Assembly (NCBI GenBank): GCA_002433335.1
Contig: DJHY01000032.1
Location: 650 to 18,692, forward strand
Direction of reading: 5' to 3'
DNA: 18,043 nt
Source: Rhodospirillaceae bacterium UBA6608
GTDB lineage: Bacteria; Pseudomonadota; Alphaproteobacteria; Rhodospirillales_A; Casp-alpha2
Below the pieces are notes generated by a model. That model made no database searches. It saw only the letters and a list, made by a program, of their open reading frames with translations, and was not told the DNA's origin. Every line of letters begins with the position of its first letter. Within the stretch, counting starts at the first letter, position 1. The position numbers were made by a program, and so were the translations under genes. Shown here in pieces: positions 14,074 to 18,043 of this stretch.

Positions 14074-14964
14074 TCAGGGCGCGCCGTTGAACAGGATCGT
14101 CCCCATGCCCTCGGCATCATAGCCGGGATGATCTCCCAGGCGCTTGCGGAAGGCGTCGCTGTTGCAGAAGGCGAGGAACGCCTGCATCGGTTCTTCGAAC
14201 CAGGACCAGCGATCGACCAAAATATCGAAGCGTTCGCGCATCATCGGCACGAAGGCCAGGCGATATTGATGGGCCAGGGATTGCAGGCCGAAGGCCACGT
14301 CCGCCGCGCCTTCGTAAACCGACATCACGGCTTCGGTTTCGGTCCGGGCGACACCTTGCAGGTTCAGGTCCGCCGCCGCGATCCCGGCGTCGTCCAGCAA
14401 CTGTTCCAACAGGCGCTGGCTCCCGGCTTCGCGTTGGCGCGGCACCAGTTTCAGCTTTTTGATATCGGCCAATTCCGTGACCTTGCCCGCTAGTTCGGGG
14501 CGAACGATCAGGCCCCGTTCGCGCCAGACCCATTGGGCCAAAACGGCCGGGGACTGTTTGAAGCGGGCTTCGACCGGGCCGACGTTCCAGCTTTTATCGG
14601 CGGCGTTATAAACATGCAGCCCCGTGGCCACGCCTTCGCGGTTGTCGAACCGGTCCAAGCCGTCCAACGATCCATCGAAAAAGGTCGCGATACCGCATTG
14701 CGATTCCCGCAGCGCCCAATCCAGCAAGGGGTCATGGCTACCCAGAAAGACGTTCGGCAGGGTCCGAGAGGGCGCGGCGTCGAAGCCCGAGGCGTTCTCG
14801 TTCAACCAGCGATCGACCGCATCGCGCGGAAACAGCAGCTTTCCCATGGCGCGGGTGCAGGGCACCTGACCATTGGACGCCAATTCATAAACCTTACGTT
14901 CCTTAACGCGGAGTAGGCTCGCCAACTCCTTGGTCGTCAGGAATTCTTCTTTCCCTAGAGGCAT
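14074..14964 (-). CDS. HTH (excisionase/MerR-like) transcriptional regulator with periplasmic-binding-like sensor domain
   Basis: This is a 296-residue cytosolic regulator. Residues 6-55 are a helix-turn-helix of the HTH_17 type (FLTTKELASLLRVKERKVYELA, then P-x-TRAMGKLLFPRDAVDRWL). Residues from about 72 to 290 form a PBP-like substrate-binding domain: VFLGSHDPLLDWALR, IATFFDGSLDGLDRF, and the LKLVPRQREAGSQRLLEQLL and GAADVAFGLQSLA segments. There is no signal peptide. Domains of this type are related to ModA-like and MoeA-linked binding proteins and probably bind a small ligand. The position between a MOT1 transporter and a formate dehydrogenase suggests a response to molybdate, molybdopterin or formate. 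That is inference. The ATG at 14964 follows a GGTGGG ribosome site. Confidence 0.83.
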   Translation of the reverse strand: MPLGKEEFLTTKELASLLRVKERKVYELASNGQVPCTRAMGKLLFPRDAVDRWLNENASGFDAAPSRTLPNVFLGSHDPLLDWALRESQCGIATFFDGSLDGLDRFDNREGVATGLHVYNAADKSWNVGPVEARFKQSPAVLAQWVWRERGLIVRPELAGKVTELADIKKLKLVPRQREAGSQRLLEQLLDDAGIAAADLNLQGVARTETEAVMSVYEGAADVAFGLQSLAHQYRLAFVPMMRERFDILVDRWSWFEEPMQAFLAFCNSDAFRKRLGDHPGYDAEGMGTILFNGAP

Positions 14965-14980
14965 ATGCGACCCACCCGCC

Positions 14981-15003
14981 GGTTGTTAGGGTCGTCAACC
15001 TAA
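14981..15003. promoter_or_regulatory. Overlapping short inverted repeats before the HTH/PBP regulator
   Basis: GGTTG (14981-14985) pairs with CAACC (14996-15000), and TTAGG (14986-14990) pairs with CCTAA (14999-15003). The cluster lies 17-39 bases ahead of the regulator start codon, where an autoregulatory site would be expected. The arms are short and the call is weak. Confidence 0.25.
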
Positions 15004-15069
15004 ACGTTTTTCCTGGCACAAGGCAATATGCCCCAGCCCGGCACGTTTGCGCTGGATTATCCGGCGGAA

Positions 15070-15095
15070 CCGGCGGTCCGTCTTTGAACCGCCGG
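15070..15095 (-). other. Stable hairpin downstream of the formate dehydrogenase gamma gene
   Basis: An 8-bp GC-rich stem, CCGGCGGT (15070-15077) with ACCGCCGG (15088-15095), has a 10-base loop and lies about 42 bp past the gamma-subunit stop. No U-run follows in either direction, so it may be a 3' stabilising structure or a weak terminator rather than a canonical one. A second short hairpin (TCCCG/CGGGA) lies nearer the stop. Confidence 0.45.
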
Positions 15096-15136
15096 CTCGC
15101 ACCGTCCTCACTCCTCCCGAAAGAGCGGGATAATCG

Positions 15137-16243
15137 TCAGTCGTCGCCGCCCGCGGGCGCGTGCCCTTGGGCTTCGTCCAACCAGATCGAATGGTGTTCA
15201 TGCGCCCAATTCACATCGACCTGACCGGAGGTCATGGCGTCGAGCGCGCCTTCCATCCCAAGCGAGCCGATGTAGATATGCGCGATGACGATGGCGATCA
15301 GCACCAGGGCGACAATGGCGTGCCACAGCAGGGCCAATTGCGTTTCCTGCAGGGGCGTCAGCGCCGTCGGCAGGCTGAACCCAAGGCCGTTCAAAATCTT
15401 GAATGTTCCGGCAAAGGGATAGATCTCGAACGGGAACAACAGGCACAACCCGGAAAAGGCGATTGACCCACCACCTAGGATGACCGACCAGAAAATGATC
15501 TTCTGTCCGGCGTTGAACTTCGCCGCCGGTGGATGCGTGCCCTTGGAAAACAGCCCCCCGCCCTTGGCCAGCCAGCGCAGGTCGCCCAGGTTCGGAATAT
15601 TGTGGCGAACCCACAGGACGAACATCAACACCACGCCCAGCATGAAGGCGAAGGCAATGTAGTTATGCGCGTACTTGCCCCAGGCGGTCAGCGTGGCGAA
15701 CGCCGATGGCCCCAGGATCGGCAGCAGCACGATCTTGCCATACAGGATGTTCAACCCGGTCAGGCCGAGCACGATGAACGACACCGCCGTCAGCCAATGG
15801 GTAAAACGTTCCAGCGCGTTGAAGCGTTCGATCGTGCGGCCCGAGGGCCCGGCGTCGATGCGGATGCGCCCGCGAATTGCGAAGAACAACGCGATGCCGA
15901 CGACGGCCGCCAACAAAAGCCAGCCACCCCAGCGCGACAGCGGACCGTTTCGGAACAGGCGTAGGTTCTCGCCTTCGGATTGGACTAGGGTCCCGGCCTT
16001 GGGATCGGGCAGACCGGTCGTGCCCTGAATGCCGTGGCGGACGGAGCGCCACATTTCGGCGGTGCTGCCGATGGCGCCCAGATGGGTGGGTAGGCCCTGC
16101 GACGTGACCGCGGGCGTATTGGATTGCGCCAGGGCGGGCGACGGCAAGGTCGCCGCCATCGCCGCAAACATCAGACAGACGCTGAAGAACAAGATGCCGG
16201 CCGCACGAGCAGCGCGGAGACCGGAAAATCGGGAACGGATCAT
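15137..16243 (-). CDS. fdhC: Formate dehydrogenase gamma subunit (membrane cytochrome b)
   Basis: This 368-residue cytochrome b subunit anchors formate dehydrogenase and passes electrons to quinone. I use the ATG at 16243, with GGGGGA about 7 bases upstream; a TTG at 16258 would add five residues. A signal peptide (hydrophobic to about 38, ending ALA) is followed by an extracytoplasmic stretch of about 65 residues. About five membrane helices follow near 108-124, 151-168, 196-212, 250-270 and 305-325. Haem-ligand candidates are H149 (RFTHWL), H193 (YAHNY), H308 (LWHA) and H322 (AHIYIGS). The AHIYIGSLGMEGALDAMTSGQVD end is typical of FdhC/FdnI proteins. It is downstream of the beta gene but separated from it by an intrinsic terminator. 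Confidence 0.93.
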   Translation of the reverse strand: MIRSRFSGLRAARAAGILFFSVCLMFAAMAATLPSPALAQSNTPAVTSQGLPTHLGAIGSTAEMWRSVRHGIQGTTGLPDPKAGTLVQSEGENLRLFRNGPLSRWGGWLLLAAVVGIALFFAIRGRIRIDAGPSGRTIERFNALERFTHWLTAVSFIVLGLTGLNILYGKIVLLPILGPSAFATLTAWGKYAHNYIAFAFMLGVVLMFVLWVRHNIPNLGDLRWLAKGGGLFSKGTHPPAAKFNAGQKIIFWSVILGGGSIAFSGLCLLFPFEIYPFAGTFKILNGLGFSLPTALTPLQETQLALLWHAIVALVLIAIVIAHIYIGSLGMEGALDAMTSGQVDVNWAHEHHSIWLDEAQGHAPAGGDD

Positions 16244-16349
16244 TTGCAAATCCCCCAACTGATTTCGGGACGATCAGTCATGTCGGCCCTGCCAGAAAGT
16301 ATTGGCGAAATGTGTTTCGACGCCGGCACCCAAGGGTCTGCAACCTTAG

Positions 16350-16392
16350 AAAAATGAGGTGGCGCCAAGGGAGAACTCGCGGCGCCACCTCA
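16350..16392 (-). terminator. Intrinsic terminator between formate dehydrogenase beta and gamma genes
   Basis: A perfect 12-bp stem, TGAGGTGGCGCC (16355-16366) with GGCGCCACCTCA (16381-16392), has a 14-base loop and is followed on the minus strand by TTTTTC. It lies about 25 bp after the beta stop and about 107 bp before the gamma start, so it sits inside the operon. Confidence 0.85.
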
Positions 16393-16416
16393 AAGGTACC
16401 AGCAAATCAACCGGTG

Positions 16417-17013
16417 TTAGGAACCGGCTTTGGGGCTGTACGCAGAGCCCCAACCCCAAGCGCCCGACCCGAAACCTCGGGCAACGACACGCTCGCGGTA
16501 GATGTTGGAGACTAGGTCTCCGTCACCACCAAGGAGGGCCTTGGTGGAACACATTTCGGCGCACAACGGGAGCTTGCCCTCGGCAAGCCGGTTGCGGCCG
16601 TACTTCTGGAATTCGGCGGCGGAGTTGTCTTCCTCCGGCCCGCCGGAACAGAAGGTACATTTGTCCATCTTGCCCCGGCTGCCGAAATTGCCCGCCTGCG
16701 GATACTGAGGTGCGCCGAACGGACAGGCGAAGAAGCAGTACCCGCAACCGATGCACAGGTCCTTGGAATGAAGGACCACGCCTTCTTCCGTCTGATAGAT
16801 GCAATCCACCGGGCAGACCGCGATGCAGGGTGCGTCAGAGCAATGCATGCAGGCGACCGAGATGGACCGTTGCCCCGCCTTGCCGTCATTGATGGTGACG
16901 ACGCGGCGGCGATTGATGCCCCACGGCACTTCGTGTTCGTTCTTACACGCGGTGGCGCAGGCGTTGCAGGCAATGCAACGTTCGGCATCACAAAGGAACT
17001 TCATACGAGCCAT
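16417..17013 (-). CDS. fdhB: Formate dehydrogenase beta subunit, four-cluster ferredoxin-like (FDH3 type)
   Basis: This 198-residue electron-transfer subunit carries the cysteines for four [4Fe-4S] clusters. They are C13/C16/C19/C23, then C55/C58/C63/C67, then C87/C90/C93/C97, and C119/C122/C151/C155. It relays electrons from the molybdopterin subunit to cytochrome b. It has no C-terminal membrane helix, unlike E. coli FdnH. In size it matches the Wolinella FdhB/FDH3 beta type, and the name fdh3B is also used. The ATG at 17013 is preceded by a strong GGAGGAG site 8 bases upstream. The alpha stop at 17029 is 15 bases before this start, so alpha and beta are co-transcribed. An intrinsic terminator follows the stop. 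Confidence 0.94.
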   Translation of the reverse strand: MARMKFLCDAERCIACNACATACKNEHEVPWGINRRRVVTINDGKAGQRSISVACMHCSDAPCIAVCPVDCIYQTEEGVVLHSKDLCIGCGYCFFACPFGAPQYPQAGNFGSRGKMDKCTFCSGGPEEDNSAAEFQKYGRNRLAEGKLPLCAEMCSTKALLGGDGDLVSNIYRERVVARGFGSGAWGWGSAYSPKAGS

Positions 17014-17028
17014 GATTCAGTCTCCTCC

Positions 17029-18043
17029 TCAAGCCTTAGAGACGCGGCACAGCGACGCTTTGTTTTCTTGAATATTCGTCACTGAATCGTAGCCATAGGT
17101 GAGCACGGCGTTGGCGGGACCGCCGACGACGTAGGGACCGGTGCCATCGGGATACTTGCTGGTGATATCCTTGCCCTGAAGCTGTTCGCCCCAGTGATAG
17201 GGCATCCAGGTCACGCCCGGCGCCACGGCTTCGGTCACCTTCGCCTTGACGAAGATTTCGCCGCCCTCCGGTCCTTCGACCTTCACCTTGTCGCTATGGC
17301 GAATGCCCAGGTTATTGGCATCGCGCGGGTTGACCATGATGAAGGCTTCCGGGGCCAGTTCGGCCAGCCACGGGTTGGCGCGCGACTTCGCACCCCCGCC
17401 TTCGTGCTCGACCACGCTGCCCGACGTCAGCACCAGCGGGAAGTCCTTGGCGAAGTCCTGCTTCTGGATGCTTTCGTACTGGATCGGCAGGCGGTACATG
17501 CGGCCGTCGCGATAGGTCGGATAGTCGGCGACCAAGTCCCGGCGCGGCGTGTACAGCGGCTCGCGGTGGATCGGGATCGGATCCGGGAAGCCCCAGACCT
17601 CGGCCCGGGCCTTGGCGTTGCCGAAGGGCGCACAACCATGCTTGATCGCAACGCGCTGGATACCGCCCGACAGGTCGGTCTTCCAGTTGGTCTTATCGCC
17701 GGCGATGCCTTCGATGACCTTGCGCTCTTCGTCGGTCAGGTCCTTGTCCCAGCCCAGTTTCTTCAGGGCGGCCATGGTGAACTCGGGATAACCGTCCTTG
17801 ATTTCCGAGCCGACCGGATAAGAGCCTTCGGCCAACAGGTTGACGCCGTTGCGTTCGACCCCGAAGCGGGCGCGGAAGGCGAGCCCGCCCTCGGCCACCG
17901 GCAATGACGGATCGTACAGGTTGGGCGTACCCGGGTGCTTCATTTCCGCGGTGCCCCAGCACGGCCACGGCAGGCAGTAGTATTCGCCGTCGCACGGGCC
18001 GCCGTTGGCTTTCAACGTCGTCTTGTCGAAGGTCGCCTGGTTC
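17029..18043 (-). CDS. fdhA: Formate dehydrogenase alpha subunit (molybdopterin), C-terminal 337 residues
   Basis: The frame is open to the right edge, so the N-terminal [4Fe-4S] and catalytic (Sec/Cys) regions are outside the window. Residues 10 onward of the visible part were probably not the start: nine more in-frame codons (NQATFDKTT) precede the TTG at 18015. The visible part contains the C-terminal molybdopterin-dinucleotide-binding domain: FPLVLTSGSVVEHEGGG, NPWLAELAPEAFIMVNP, a DANNLGIRHSDKVKV strand and a GVTWMPYHWGEQ segment. These are typical of periplasm-facing formate dehydrogenases such as Wolinella FdhA/FdnG. The enzyme oxidises formate to CO2 and needs Mo- or W-bisMGD, which explains the neighbouring molybdate transporters. 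The beta gene follows after 15 bp. Related DMSO-reductase-family enzymes are less likely given FdhB and FdhC. Confidence 0.92.
   Translation of the reverse strand, partial: NQATFDKTTLKANGGPCDGEYYCLPWPCWGTAEMKHPGTPNLYDPSLPVAEGGLAFRARFGVERNGVNLLAEGSYPVGSEIKDGYPEFTMAALKKLGWDKDLTDEERKVIEGIAGDKTNWKTDLSGGIQRVAIKHGCAPFGNAKARAEVWGFPDPIPIHREPLYTPRRDLVADYPTYRDGRMYRLPIQYESIQKQDFAKDFPLVLTSGSVVEHEGGGAKSRANPWLAELAPEAFIMVNPRDANNLGIRHSDKVKVEGPEGGEIFVKAKVTEAVAPGVTWMPYHWGEQLQGKDITSKYPDGTGPYVVGGPANAVLTYGYDSVTNIQENKASLCRVSKA

Noticed and set aside
17194..17907. Plus-strand 237-codon frame opposite the formate dehydrogenase alpha gene
   Set aside because: It is antisense to a conserved molybdopterin domain, has no domain of its own and has no convincing ribosome site.

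Overview
This 18 kb window comes from a GC-rich proteobacterial chromosome, most likely an alphaproteobacterium of the Rhodospirillales type. I infer this from base composition, tightly overlapping operons, a soluble multi-PAS chemoreceptor, a DUF6285-phosphotransferase-dehydrogenase module and an FDH3-type formate dehydrogenase. I saw no tRNA, rRNA, CRISPR array, transposase or phage gene. Coding density is high and no stretch over 300 bp lacks a gene.

Layout. (1) 1-1467, minus strand: the first 354 residues of a protein made of tandem 122-residue PAS repeats, probably a soluble chemoreceptor cut by the left edge, preceded by a small PilZ protein. (2) 1700-7570, plus strand: a run of six tightly spaced genes. 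They encode an ACAD10/11-like acyl-CoA dehydrogenase, an APH-fold phosphotransferase, a DUF6285 protein, an MFS permease, a four-carbon acid sugar kinase (OtnK) and a class II aldolase-type decarboxylase (OtnC). The first three resemble the known 4-hydroxyacyl-CoA phosphorylation/elimination route, and OtnK/OtnC is the end of tetronate catabolism. The whole set looks like a locus for short hydroxy acids. (3) 7685-8898: a VOC protein behind a TetR-like palindrome, facing a crotonase-fold protein that lacks both classical hydratase glutamates. (4) 9033-12097, plus strand: a short ModE regulator and modABC, with ModE-box-like palindromes in front of modA, then a SAM methyltransferase. (5) 12803-14964, minus strand: a second molybdate transporter of the MOT1 family and an HTH/periplasmic-binding-like regulator separated from it by a clear intrinsic terminator. 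(6) 15137-18043, minus strand: a membrane formate dehydrogenase, alpha (partial), beta and gamma, with an intrinsic terminator between beta and gamma.

The right half is coherent around molybdenum. Two unrelated molybdate importers and two candidate regulators sit beside a molybdopterin enzyme that passes formate electrons through iron-sulfur clusters to a membrane cytochrome b. The left half is coherent around CoA and hydroxy-acid catabolism. All functional calls are by motif and family recognition from reading the sequence; no database search was run. The most interesting items are the combined hydroxy-acid locus, the Mo-box architecture with a probable leaderless modE, the terminator inside the fdh operon, the TetR-like operator in front of the VOC gene, and the glutamate-less crotonase.
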